Shown piece after piece: positions 27,215 through 35,523 of a stretch of DNA of 64,000 nucleotides. The DNA is taken from contig NZ_BNBM01000006.1 in assembly GCF_014655715.1 (NCBI RefSeq), positions 418,484 to 482,483 of the forward strand. The letters are read 5' to 3'. The stretch comes from Streptomyces lanatus. GTDB taxonomy: Bacteria; Actinomycetota; Actinomycetes; Streptomycetales; Streptomycetaceae. Every line of letters starts with the position of its first letter. Positions within the stretch are counted from its first letter, which is position 1. A model generated the notes under the pieces. The model was not told the DNA's origin. It ran no database searches and was given only the letters and a program-made list of their open reading frames with translations. The position numbers and the translations under genes were made by a program.

Positions 27215-27672
27215 CGACGTTGCTGATCACCACCGGACGTCCCAGGGCGGGTGCCTGGGCGAGTGCGATGTCGTCGCCGAGGCGGAGGGGCGTGGTCTGG
27301 AACAGGTCGAGCGCGCCGACCACGCGGTGGCGCAGCCGTTGTGGGGTGGCGTGTGTCACGTACCCGCCTCGCGGGCCCGCGGCGAAGTGCGGCCGGCCCG
27401 CGGTCGCGTCCGGGCACGTCAGGTCGATGTCGGTCCGCGCGGCGCCGGTGCGGTAGCACTCCACGCACGGGCCCCGGTCGGGATGGAGCGCGAACAGCTC
27501 CAGCAACCGGGTGTGTTCGTCCAAGGCGGCGATGATCCGCAGGTCCCCGCGCCCGTCCGCGAGCCCGCAGCCGCAGCAGGGCGACCTCCACGGACACGAC
27601 CAGTCAGATACTGACCATCCCCGTGGCCTGATGGACGGCCGCGCGGCGCAACTCCGACGACCACTGCGGGAA
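27215..27672 (-). pseudogene. Scrambled ANTAR-GAF regulator remnant
   Basis: On the minus strand an ANTAR RNA-binding fragment comes first: ELRRAAVHQATGMVSI at 27607-27663, an in-frame TGA, then VSVEVALLRLRAR. A GAF sensor fragment follows in a different frame from about 27565: LRIIAALDEHTRLLELFALH and RGPCVECYRTG, ending near IALAQAP. Normal proteins of this class have GAF before ANTAR. The reversed order is best explained by deletion between two tandem GAF-ANTAR genes, fusing the tail of one to the body of another. The premature stop and frame change show it is not functional. Confidence 0.65.
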
Positions 27673-27767
27673 CAGCCCGAACCCGGGCATGTTCCTGTTC
27701 CGGCCCTCGCGGGGAGCCCTGTTCAGGATGGCGCCGGTCAGCGCGTCCGGCGGAGCGGCGGAGCACC

Positions 27768-27850
27768 TCCGTCGACAACGCCTTCGTCGCGTTCCGGTCG
27801 TACGCCCGCGCCCGCCACCTGCGCCCGGCGGACCCGCCACAGGGATCATC
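27768..27850 (+). pseudogene. ANTAR-domain fragment
   Basis: One frame reads SVDNAFVAFRSYARARHLRPAD, close to the second half of ANTAR domains of another subtype. It lacks a start, the first ANTAR helix and any sensor domain. It lies on the opposite strand to the neighbouring ANTAR-GAF remnant and is therefore separate debris. Confidence 0.45.
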
Positions 27851-27931
27851 CCGGGCGGCTTCGACACCACGGCCACGGACATCCCCGCACCGGCGCCGGA
27901 CCGGCCCGAGGACCGCCGCGGCTGACCCCTC

Positions 27932-28402
27932 TCACGTCCCGCTACCGGTATCGACGAGGATCTGCGCGGCCTGCGTGACGTTGTCGGCGCGGACCGCCTC
28001 GGCCATGGCGGCGCGGGCGGCGTCGGGCGTCGCGTGCGGCGGGACCACGAGGAGGGAGAAGAGATCCCGCTCGTTCCGTGTGATGAGGACGGTGTCGTCG
28101 CCGACCGGAGACGAATCGATGTGGACGACACGGCCGTCGACGGTCATCCGCGTCGGTAGTTCCTCCCAGGCGTCGGCGTCCAGGCCGACGCGCGTGATGG
28201 GCCCGAGGTATCCGGTGAGCGCGGTGATCAGGGCGGGAAGTTCGGCGGAGATGTCACGGGAGCGCGGCCACCACGCCCCGTCCAGCACTCCCTGGCGGTC
28301 GTGTGTCGTCTCCAGTCGTACGACGGCCGTGCCGGGCCGCACAGCCTGGTGGACGGCGTCCGGCAGGAGCCTGGTCACCTGCGGGGAGTGGGAGTCGGGC
28401 AT
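27932..28402 (-). CDS. DUF5994-like protein, copy 1
   Basis: The 156-residue protein belongs to a Streptomyces family I recall as DUF5994, of unknown function. Signature elements are LDGAWWPRSRDISAELPAL at about residues 42-60, GPITRVG, and LLVVPPHATPDAARAAM near the C-terminus. No signal peptide or membrane helix is seen. The start ATG 28402 follows an AGGCGAG-type binding site. Two more divergent copies lie at 28986-29534 and 29671-30069, each in its own orientation, so these are old duplicates or separately acquired. Confidence 0.72.
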   Translation of the reverse strand: MPDSHSPQVTRLLPDAVHQAVRPGTAVVRLETTHDRQGVLDGAWWPRSRDISAELPALITALTGYLGPITRVGLDADAWEELPTRMTVDGRVVHIDSSPVGDDTVLITRNERDLFSLLVVPPHATPDAARAAMAEAVRADNVTQAAQILVDTGSGT

Positions 28403-28577
28403 CGCTCTCGCCTGCCTGCCGGGGACGGAGGAACGGCGTGGCTTCCTCGTTTCACGGTACTCCCCGGCGGACGGCGGAAGGGAAGCCCGAGGGGCATCCG
28501 CGAGGGCTGTGGGACACACCGGGGTAGAGTGAGAGAACCGGTCCCTCTCTGCCGGGCCATCGAGTTCCGAGGTCGCC

Positions 28578-28829
28578 ATGCAGCCCATGGAAGCGCCCCG
28601 GGGCGGGTACGCCGAGGTCCGTATCGTCGCCGACTCGCCCGAGGCCGCACGTCGGGTCGCGGAGGCTCTCCGACGCTGCTTCGCCGCCACCGAGCAGCGC
28701 AGCTATCCCGCCGGTGTCGACGGGGGAACGCGCCTCGACCTCACTGTGGACACCTCCCGCCCGGCAGAACCGGCACGGTCGTGGCTGGAGAGCAGCCGGC
28801 CCGAAGAGAGCACCCGTCGGCGGAACTGA
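28578..28829 (+). CDS. Small hypothetical protein
   Basis: The 83-residue product begins MQPMEAPRGGYAEVRIVADSP. It has a compact alpha/beta appearance, with AEVRIVADSPEAARRVAEALRRCF resembling a beta-alpha element, and a charged C-terminal tail. I believe similar short proteins occur in Streptomyces accessory regions but cannot name the family. It sits divergently from DUF5994-like copy 1. Confidence 0.55.
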   Translation: MQPMEAPRGGYAEVRIVADSPEAARRVAEALRRCFAATEQRSYPAGVDGGTRLDLTVDTSRPAEPARSWLESSRPEESTRRRN

Positions 28830-28985
28830 GCCGGGGGCAGGGAACGGTCCACCCGACCCCTTCGGGGAGTAGCGTGAAGGCATCGGGAGCACTCCGCACA
28901 CCGGCTCCGATGCCGGTGCCGTTCCTGGTGAGCGACGACACCGGACGGCTGTGCTGACGCAGGGTCCGGAGACGGGTCTTGCGTA

Positions 28986-29534
28986 ATGTGCGCGACCATC
29001 CCTCTTCCTCCGCCGCGGGCCGTTCCCTTCAGGGCCCCGACCGCGCGCCTCGCGCTGAAGTCCGAGAGCCCTTCCGGTGGGCCCGCCGACCTGGACGGCG
29101 CCTGGTGGCCCCGCTCACGCGACCTGCCGGCCGAACTCTCCGCGCTGGCGGACGTGCTGGATCCGCTGTGGGGACGGATCACCCGAGTGGCCGTCAGCAC
29201 CCGGCACTGGCCGATCCTCCCGTCCAGGGTCGTCGTCAACGGCCATGTGGTGAGGGTCGGTTGGTTCACGGCGGAGCTGGATCCGCACGCGATCCTTCTG
29301 CAGTCCTCCACGGCGGGCCGCTGGAACCTCCTGGTGATCCCTCCGGAGAGCGGTGCCCCCTCGGCCGCCCGGCTGCTGGCGGCCGCGAGTGCGGACACCG
29401 GCCGGCCGACGACCGCGACCACGCTCATGACGGCGGAACGGGCCCGTGGTGCAGGCCCGGAGGCCGGAAAGAGCGGGAGTGGCAGGGCTTTCTCGTCGCC
29501 CGGCGTGAACCAGCAGCACGCCGTGGGGGTGTGA
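28986..29534 (+). CDS. DUF5994-like protein, copy 2
   Basis: The 182-residue protein has the family core: LDGAWWPRSRDLPAELSAL at about residues 36-54, GRITRVAVS, VVRVGWF, and WNLLVIPPESGAPSAARLL. After residue 145 the tail (ERARGAGPEAGKSGSGRAF) is unlike the family and may be read-through into decayed sequence. Its TGA overlaps a possible small membrane-protein gene (GTGA). Function unknown. Confidence 0.7.
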   Translation: MCATIPLPPPRAVPFRAPTARLALKSESPSGGPADLDGAWWPRSRDLPAELSALADVLDPLWGRITRVAVSTRHWPILPSRVVVNGHVVRVGWFTAELDPHAILLQSSTAGRWNLLVIPPESGAPSAARLLAAASADTGRPTTATTLMTAERARGAGPEAGKSGSGRAFSSPGVNQQHAVGV

Positions 29535-29791
29535 ACGCCGTGTTCGCCGCCCTGACCGTCAGCGCTCCGCTGATCCTGGTGGTCGTCGCGACCCGCCTGG
29601 TTCTCCGGTTCGAAGCACAACGCGCGGAACTCACCGACCGCCAGGGCCGCGAGGTACGCGGCGGGTCGCGTCACACATCACCGTCGGCCGCGGCCGCCAT
29701 GAGCGGTCCCGCGGCCTCCTCGGTCGTGTCGGGGGCCACGACCACCAGATCCCAGCGCCCCTGGCCGGGAGTGAGTAGGACGATGGTGTGA
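29531..29791 (+). CDS. Possible small membrane protein
   Basis: A GTG start overlaps the stop of the previous gene. The first 35 residues form one clear transmembrane helix (FAALTVSAPLILVVVATRLVLRF) followed by a charged segment EAQRAELTDRQGREVR. Beyond about residue 45 the frame runs antisense through DUF5994-like copy 3 and is probably not native, so the true gene may be shorter or truncated. No family recognised. Confidence 0.35.
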   Translation: MNAVFAALTVSAPLILVVVATRLVLRFEAQRAELTDRQGREVRGGSRHTSPSAAAAMSGPAASSVVSGATTTRSQRPWPGVSRTMV

Positions 29792-30069
29792 GGGGCGGAT
29801 GGCGCGAGGTTCCTGCGCAGTCGTAGGACCTGGTTGGCGACGAGCATCCGGCCGGGTCCGGCGGGCCAGGTCGCCCCGTTGACGGTGACGCTGGTGATGT
29901 GGCCCCACGTACGCGGCAACCCGGCGAGCAGCCGGGGAAGTTCGGCGAGCAGGTCGTACGACCGGGGCCACCATGCTCCGTCGATGGGCCTCGGCAGGTT
30001 GCCGCGGGGTGCCAGTCGAAGGCGCAGGAGAGGATGAGAGGGAGGCGGCGGTTGCAGTGCGGTGGCCAT
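29671..30069 (-). CDS. DUF5994-like protein, copy 3
   Basis: The 132-residue product is the shortest of the three paralogues. It keeps IDGAWWPRSYDLLAELPRLL at about residues 28-47, GHITSVTVNG, LRLRRNLAPSAPHTIVLL, and WDLVVVAPDTTEEAAGPLM. ATG 30069 follows CAGGAG at a good distance, favouring it over the longer frame from 30198. Function unknown. Confidence 0.7.
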   Translation of the reverse strand: MATALQPPPPSHPLLRLRLAPRGNLPRPIDGAWWPRSYDLLAELPRLLAGLPRTWGHITSVTVNGATWPAGPGRMLVANQVLRLRRNLAPSAPHTIVLLTPGQGRWDLVVVAPDTTEEAAGPLMAAAADGDV

Positions 30070-30387
30070 GGGGGCTCCTGCCGGCGAAAGGTACACGGAT
30101 GAGTGGGAGGCGGATGCCGACGGCCACAGGTCGGGGCCCCGGGCTGTCCCTGAGGACGGGTGGCGTGCGGTGGAAGGAGCGTGGTCTGGTGGACTCACCG
30201 GAACACGAGGACCGGAACACGAGAGGGCGTTCCTGAGCCGGTCCGGGTTTCGGCGTACGAAAGGTCCTCGTCTCCTTCACCGTACTCCCGCCTGTGCAAC
30301 AACCGCGGCTGCTCGCAAGCGGCATCGTGCTGATCGCACTGACACAGGCCGATGTCCGCACGACGCAAAGGAAAGTGGTACTCGACG

Positions 30388-30732
30388 ATGTACGACCAGA
30401 CACGCGCCCAACAGCCCGCGGACCAGCCCCGCGACGTCACGGGACACCGTGCCCCCGGCCAGGCACCGCTGATCCCTTCGGACGCGAGGGCCAAGATCGT
30501 CCGGCGCCTCGGGCGGGCCGTCAACACGTTCCCCGACGCCCCGCGTGAGTCACTGGAGGAAGCCGAGGGCGCCTTCGACGACGCCACCGCCCAGCTCATG
30601 GACGTCCTCGCCGAACAGCGACGTACCCTCCGCGAGGGCTGGCAGGACCAGGACCCCGAAACGCGGGCCGCCGAACTCCACCAGGCGTTGAGGCAGTACC
30701 GGGAGATCACCCAGCGCCTGCTGCACCTCTGA
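30388..30732 (+). CDS. Conserved hypothetical helical protein
   Basis: The 114-residue product is predicted mostly helical: LIPSDARAKIVRRLGRAVNTF, then EEAEGAFDDATAQLMDVLAEQRR and RAAELHQALRQYREITQRLL. I recall similar short Streptomyces proteins of unknown function with the LIPxxxR opening. ATG 30388 is chosen; an in-frame upstream start at 30352 is possible. It is the last gene before the right direct repeat. Confidence 0.6.
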   Translation: MYDQTRAQQPADQPRDVTGHRAPGQAPLIPSDARAKIVRRLGRAVNTFPDAPRESLEEAEGAFDDATAQLMDVLAEQRRTLREGWQDQDPETRAAELHQALRQYREITQRLLHL

Positions 30733-30778
30733 ACGACGACGTCGACAGTGCTGTTCAGTCGGCCTTCCTGCGTGAGCG

Positions 30779-30817
30779 CATCGGTTGTGGGTTCGAGTCC
30801 CACAGGGCCTACCGGTG
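30779..30817 (+). repeat. Right direct repeat (attR-like), partial tRNA-Lys
   Basis: Contains the T-arm and 3' acceptor strand of tRNA-Lys only; no D-arm or anticodon precedes it, so it cannot encode a tRNA. It is identical to 25142-25176 over 30783-30817. Confidence 0.8.
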
Positions 30818-30849
30818 CGGGGAAGGGGAAACCCCTTCTGACCTGCTAC

Positions 30850-30887
30850 GCAGCGCCTGATTCGGCTTCGGTCGGGTCGGGCGCTGC
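30850..30887. terminator. Hairpin after the partial tRNA copy
   Basis: GCAGCGCC (30850-30857) pairs with GGCGCTGC (30880-30887). It resembles the hairpin after the intact tRNA-Lys and lies at the 3' end of the convergent membrane-protein gene. Confidence 0.6.
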
Positions 30888-30889
30888 TT

Positions 30890-31999
30890 CTAACTCCTCC
30901 ACCGCACCCCGTGCCGCCGCCGCAACCGGTGAACCTCCCACCAGGCCACCGCCGTCACCGACACCGGGCCGCCCAGGAACGCGCAGAGGGCGAGGGGCAC
31001 CGGGCCGGGTGGGAGGCCGCCCGTCGACAGGCCGAGGAAGGCGAACGTCCAGACCAGGACCGAGGTGACCAGCGCGGGCAGCGCCGTATGCAGGGCGGAC
31101 AGGTTGAAGGCGTGGCGCAGCGCCGGGCCGGAGGCGAAGCTGAGGAAGAAGATCACCCACCAGAACGGCGCCCAGCACACGAACATCACGGACGCCCAGA
31201 GCAGCACGTCGGCGCCGTTGGGCAGCAGACCCATCCCCTCGGCCGCCGCCGTGAACAGCAACGGCACCAGCGTCCAGGCACCGAAGTACCACAGGGCCGA
31301 CCGGCCGGCAGGCCACAGCCGCGCCCGCATGGCCCGCCGCGCCGCGGACCCGGCCGCGCAGAACAGCAGCGCCACCACCACCGCCGCGGTCAGCAGCGCC
31401 AACCAGGGCGCGTACAACAGCCGTAGCAGGAACTGCCCCGGTGCCTCCGCCAGGTCGTCCCAGCCACCGAACACGGCCAGCAACAGCCCCGACATGGCGA
31501 GGGCCAGCCAGGCCCGCACCCGCTGGACCCGGAGCACCACGGGATCCTCGACGCGCCCTTCCGGGTGTACGGGGAAGACCCGGCGCGCCATACGGCGGGC
31601 CGTACGGGCCAGTTGGTAGCCGACCAGCAGTGGCACGGTCAGCGGCCACAGGCACGGGAGGAACAGCGCCAGCACCACGCCGGGGCGGCGCACCTGCTCC
31701 CGGCGCCCCCGCAACACCTCACCCAGCGGCGGCCATTCGTCCTCACGCAGCCGTCGCCACAGCGGCGTGTACGGCCGCGGCCCGCCGTACGTACGGCGCC
31801 AGCCCGGGCGGGCGAGGGCGTCGATTCGAAGGGCGTCCCTTCCACGGTCCCGGTAAGGGGCGTGGCCCGGCTCGGACGCGTATCCCGGCGAGTGCGGGCG
31901 CTGCTGGCCGAGTTGGGGATCGAGCCTCCCCGGAGGACCTGACGAGCGGAGCCATTCACCCCTCGGGATTGTCACACCCCACCCCGATAAGTCCCCCAT
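30890..31999 (-). CDS. Polytopic membrane protein of unknown function
   Basis: The 369-residue product has a charged, Pro/Arg-rich N-terminal domain of about 105 residues (GPPGRLDPQLGQQRPH; RRLREDEWPPLGEVLRGRR). Six or so hydrophobic segments follow, including VVLALFLPCLWPLTVPLLVGY and PFWWVIFFLSFASG. I recognise no family. With ATG 31999 the fourth codon is TTA; if translation starts instead at the in-frame GTG 31975 (VTIPRGEWLRSS), the TTA is in the leader. The GTG has a G-rich upstream run, so the start is uncertain. Confidence 0.65.
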   Translation of the reverse strand: MGDLSGWGVTIPRGEWLRSSGPPGRLDPQLGQQRPHSPGYASEPGHAPYRDRGRDALRIDALARPGWRRTYGGPRPYTPLWRRLREDEWPPLGEVLRGRREQVRRPGVVLALFLPCLWPLTVPLLVGYQLARTARRMARRVFPVHPEGRVEDPVVLRVQRVRAWLALAMSGLLLAVFGGWDDLAEAPGQFLLRLLYAPWLALLTAAVVVALLFCAAGSAARRAMRARLWPAGRSALWYFGAWTLVPLLFTAAAEGMGLLPNGADVLLWASVMFVCWAPFWWVIFFLSFASGPALRHAFNLSALHTALPALVTSVLVWTFAFLGLSTGGLPPGPVPLALCAFLGGPVSVTAVAWWEVHRLRRRHGVRWRS

Positions 32000-32179
32000 G
32001 GCACATGGCGAGTTCCCGCCACTCGTCGATCTCCCCGCCGCGAACTATCCGCAGAAATCGGTCCCTTGAGGAAAGCTGGCGATCATCCGGGATCGCATTC
32101 CGGACCGCGGCGGTCGAAGGTGCTCTCCCGGCCGGATCCGGCCGCCGACGCCCACGTTCCTTCAGAACCAGGGATCACC

Positions 32180-35100
32180 ATGCCCACCACCCCCCACCCG
32201 GCCGCGATATCGGGCGCGAGAACCGCCGCCCGTATCGCCGTGGCCGCAGGACTCGTCGCCGCGCTCGCCGCGGCCGGTCCCCTGCCCCTCGCCCTCGCCG
32301 CGGACGGTCCCACCGCCCCCGCGGCCGACCCCGGCGTCAAGTCCGCCCACGACAAGCTCGGTTCGGACGACGCCGACCTCCTGTCCCAGGCCAAGGCGCA
32401 GCGCGCCAAGACCGTCACGATGATGATCGCCACCCTCCCGGGGCAGACCGAGAAGGTCGCCCAGGAGCTCGACGCGGTCAAGGGCGGCTCGGTCGGCCGT
32501 ACCTACGACAAGCTCGGCTATGTACGGGCCACCGTGCCGACCGGCAGGGCCGACTCGGCCATCGCCGAGGCCGCGAAGCTCTCCTCCGTGCAGGCCATCG
32601 ACCTGCGTGAGGAGATACCCCTGGAGCAGCCGGGCCTCGGCACCGGCGGCAAGTCGAAGACGGCCGCGGTCACTTACCCCGGCCCCGACAAGAACACCCC
32701 CGCGAAGAACCCGTACAACCCGTCCTTCGAGACGGGCGCCGTCGATTTCGTGAAGAAGAACCCGAAGGCGGACGGGCGCGGCGTCACCATCGGTGTCCTG
32801 GACACCGGCGTCGACCTCGCGAACCCCGCGCTGCAGAAGACCACGACCGGCGAGCGCAAGATCACCGACTGGGTGACCGCCACCGACCCGATCGTGGACG
32901 GGGACGGCACCTGGCGGGCGATGACCACCTCGGTCACCGGGCCCTCCTTCACCTACGGCGGCAAGAGCTGGAAGGCCCCCGCGGGCAACCACCTCATCAG
33001 CACCTTCCGCGAGGCCGTCACCGCCCAGGGCAAGGTCACGGACGGCGACGCCGACGGCGACGTCAACCGCGACGGCGACACCACCGACGACTGGGGCGTG
33101 CTCTACGACCCGGCCACCGGCACGGTCACCGTCGACGTCGATGACGACGGTGACTTCACCGACGACAGCCCCATGAAGCCGTACAAGGACGGCCACCAAG
33201 TCGGCCACTTCGGCACCGACAACCCCGCCACCGACATCCCGGAGAGCCAGGACTTCGTGGTGGAGGTCCGCAAGGACGTCCCGATGGACCCGCTGGGCGG
33301 CGACTGGGTCGGCAAGAAGGCCGACTTCGTCAACATCGGCCTCACCGCAGGAGCCCACGGCACCCACGTCGCCGGCATCACCGCGGCCCACGGCATGTTC
33401 GGCGGCAAGAACATGAACGGCGCCGCCCCCGGCGCCAACGTCGTGTCGTCCCGCGCCTGCATCTTCGGCCCCGGCTGCTCCAGCGTCGCGCTCACCGAGG
33501 GCATGATCGACCTCGTCGTCAACCACGGCGTCGACATCGTCAACATGTCCATCGGCGGCCTGCCCCCGCTGAACGACGGCAACAACGCGCGCGCCGAGCT
33601 CTACACACGGCTCATCGACACGTACGGCGTGCAGCTCGTGATCTCGGCGGGCAACTCCGGGCCCGGCGCCAACACCATCGGCGACCCGGGTCTCGCCGAC
33701 AAGGTGATCTCCGTCGGCGCGGGCGTCTCCAAGGAGACCTTCGCCGCCAACTACGGCACCGGTGTGGAGAACAAGTACCAGCTGTTCAACTTCTCCTCGC
33801 GCGGGCCTCGTGAGGACGGCGGCTTCACCCCGACCATCGTCGCGCCCGGCTCCGCGGTCAGCACCATCCCGGCCTGGATGCCCGGCGCGCCGATCGCCGA
33901 GGCGGGCTGGAAGCTGCCGGCCGGCTACGCCATGTACAACGGCACCTCGATGGCCTCCCCGCAGGCGGCGGGCGCTTCGGCGCTGCTCCTGTCCGCCGCG
34001 AAGCAGAAGGGCATCGACCTCACCCCGGCCAAGCTCCGCACCGCGCTGACCTCGACCGCCCATCACATCGAGGGACTCCAGGCGTACGAGGAGGGCTCCG
34101 GCCGCATCGACGTCGTCGACGCCTGGAAGGCGATCCGCGCGGGGGCCGACTCCCACGAGTACGCCGTCAAGGCCCCCGTCGACACCGCCCTCGACCAGGC
34201 GCTTAAGACACCCGGCTTCGGCACCGGCCTCTACGACCGCGAGGGCGGTCTGAAGGCGGGGCAGAAGAAGTCGTACGACGTCACCGTCACCCGCACCTCC
34301 GGCCCCGCCGGTTCGCTCCCGCACACCCTGCGGCTGGCGAACAACAAGGCCCGCACCTTCTCCATCGCGGGCCCGAAGGTGGTCGACCTGCCGCTGAACA
34401 AGCCGGTGACGGTCAAGGTGCAGGCCGCGCCCAAGCACGCGGGCATCAAGAGCGCGATCCTCGAGGCGGACGACCCGCGCACGGTCGGCGTCGACGCGCA
34501 GATCCTGACGACCGTCGTGGTCTCCACGCCGATCGCGCACACCTTCACCGCCTCCGGCTCGGTGCAGCGCAACAACGTCAAGTCCTACTTCGTCACCGTC
34601 CCCGAGGGCACCAAGTCGCTCCAGGTCACGCTCGGCGGCCTGAAGGACGGCAGCAAGACCGCCTTCAGCGCGATCAGCCCGTACGGCGTCCCGGCCGCGG
34701 ACAACGACCCGAAGACGACGGACATCGCCGCCTACCAGGACCCGCAGCCCGGCGTCTGGGAGATCGAGGTCGACGCGCGCCGTACGTCGGCGCTGCTGGA
34801 CAACCCCTACAAGCTGGACGCCACCGTGTTCGGCGCCGCCTTCGACCCGGCCGCCGTGAAGGTGCCGGAGGCCAAGGTCGGCAGCCCGATCGCCGCCTCC
34901 TGGACGGTGACCAACAAGCTGGCGGCCGTCGAGGGCACACTCAAGGGCGGTGCGCTCGGCTCGTCGAAGACCGCGCGGCCGACGATCGCCGGCGGTGAGA
35001 CGCACACCAGCAAGGTCGAGGTGCCCGAGGGCACGACCTCGCTGGACGTCGCCATCGGCAACACCGCCGACAAGGGCGCCGACCTCGACCTGTCGGTGTA

Positions 35101-35461
35101 CGACGCCCAGGGCAAGCTCGTCGGCCAGTCCGCCGACGGCGACGCCGAGGAGTCCGTCTCCATCGCCAACCCGGCCGCCGGTACCTACACCGTCGAGGTG
35201 GCCGGTTTCGAGGTGCCGTCCGGCTCGACCGCCTACGACTACCGGGACGCGTTCTTCTCCTCCGCGCTCGGCTCGGTCAAGGTCGACGAGTCCACGCCGG
35301 TGAAGCTCGGCACCGGCGACTCGGCGAAGGTGTCGGCCGACGTCACCGTGGCACGGGCCGTACCCGAGGGCCGGCAGCTCTTCGGTGAGGTGCGGCTGCT
35401 GAACACGCGCGGCACGACCGCGGGTGTGGGCGGGGTGACGATCGAGAAGGTCACACAGTAG
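32180..35461 (+). CDS. Secreted subtilisin-like S8 serine peptidase
   Basis: The 1093-residue exported protease has a signal peptide ending about residue 41 (LPLALAADG). A prodomain follows to about residue 150. The catalytic triad is D208 in GVLDTGVD, H393 in HGTHVAG and S590 in NGTSMASP; the oxyanion residue is N492 in SAGNSG. The gap between D and H is unusually long and contains an Asp-rich, calcium-loop-like insert (DGDADGDVNRDGD; DVDDDGDFTDD) at residues 288-329. The C-terminal 450 residues look like beta-sandwich and pre-peptidase-type domains. It is probably extracellular or wall-associated. A terminator follows. Confidence 0.93.
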   Translation: MPTTPHPAAISGARTAARIAVAAGLVAALAAAGPLPLALAADGPTAPAADPGVKSAHDKLGSDDADLLSQAKAQRAKTVTMMIATLPGQTEKVAQELDAVKGGSVGRTYDKLGYVRATVPTGRADSAIAEAAKLSSVQAIDLREEIPLEQPGLGTGGKSKTAAVTYPGPDKNTPAKNPYNPSFETGAVDFVKKNPKADGRGVTIGVLDTGVDLANPALQKTTTGERKITDWVTATDPIVDGDGTWRAMTTSVTGPSFTYGGKSWKAPAGNHLISTFREAVTAQGKVTDGDADGDVNRDGDTTDDWGVLYDPATGTVTVDVDDDGDFTDDSPMKPYKDGHQVGHFGTDNPATDIPESQDFVVEVRKDVPMDPLGGDWVGKKADFVNIGLTAGAHGTHVAGITAAHGMFGGKNMNGAAPGANVVSSRACIFGPGCSSVALTEGMIDLVVNHGVDIVNMSIGGLPPLNDGNNARAELYTRLIDTYGVQLVISAGNSGPGANTIGDPGLADKVISVGAGVSKETFAANYGTGVENKYQLFNFSSRGPREDGGFTPTIVAPGSAVSTIPAWMPGAPIAEAGWKLPAGYAMYNGTSMASPQAAGASALLLSAAKQKGIDLTPAKLRTALTSTAHHIEGLQAYEEGSGRIDVVDAWKAIRAGADSHEYAVKAPVDTALDQALKTPGFGTGLYDREGGLKAGQKKSYDVTVTRTSGPAGSLPHTLRLANNKARTFSIAGPKVVDLPLNKPVTVKVQAAPKHAGIKSAILEADDPRTVGVDAQILTTVVVSTPIAHTFTASGSVQRNNVKSYFVTVPEGTKSLQVTLGGLKDGSKTAFSAISPYGVPAADNDPKTTDIAAYQDPQPGVWEIEVDARRTSALLDNPYKLDATVFGAAFDPAAVKVPEAKVGSPIAASWTVTNKLAAVEGTLKGGALGSSKTARPTIAGGETHTSKVEVPEGTTSLDVAIGNTADKGADLDLSVYDAQGKLVGQSADGDAEESVSIANPAAGTYTVEVAGFEVPSGSTAYDYRDAFFSSALGSVKVDESTPVKLGTGDSAKVSADVTVARAVPEGRQLFGEVRLLNTRGTTAGVGGVTIEKVTQ

Positions 35462-35468
35462 ATACGAC

Positions 35469-35506
35469 GAAGGGGCGGGCGTCCGATGCCGGGCGCCCGC
35501 CCCTTC
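35469..35506. terminator. Terminator between the subtilase gene and ribA
   Basis: A 13-bp perfect stem (35469-35481 with 35494-35506) lies between convergent genes and can serve both strands. Confidence 0.8.
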
Positions 35507-35523
35507 CGCTTGCCTCCCGGCCG

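Larger units (their letters stand above)
25138..30817. mobile_element. Decayed tRNA-Lys-bounded genomic island
   Basis: The segment is framed by a 39-bp direct repeat of the tRNA-Lys 3' end: 25138-25176 and 30779-30817, one mismatch, the last 35 bp identical. This is the arrangement left by site-specific integration into a tRNA gene. The inside is enriched in broken genes (Nudix, GAF/ANTAR), small hypotheticals, three copies of one uncommon family, and a TTA codon. No integrase, excisionase or replication gene is seen, so the element would be a relic. An alternative is a local tandem duplication of the tRNA end followed by accumulation of other DNA. Confidence 0.6.

Noticed and set aside
27689..27925. 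A 78-residue plus-strand ORF in the island
   Set aside because: Its reading frame differs from the ANTAR-like frame in the same DNA, and I see no start signal or conserved motif.
30779..30817. Second functional tRNA-Lys gene
   Set aside because: Only the T-arm and 3' acceptor strand are present. No D-arm, anticodon or 5' acceptor strand is upstream.
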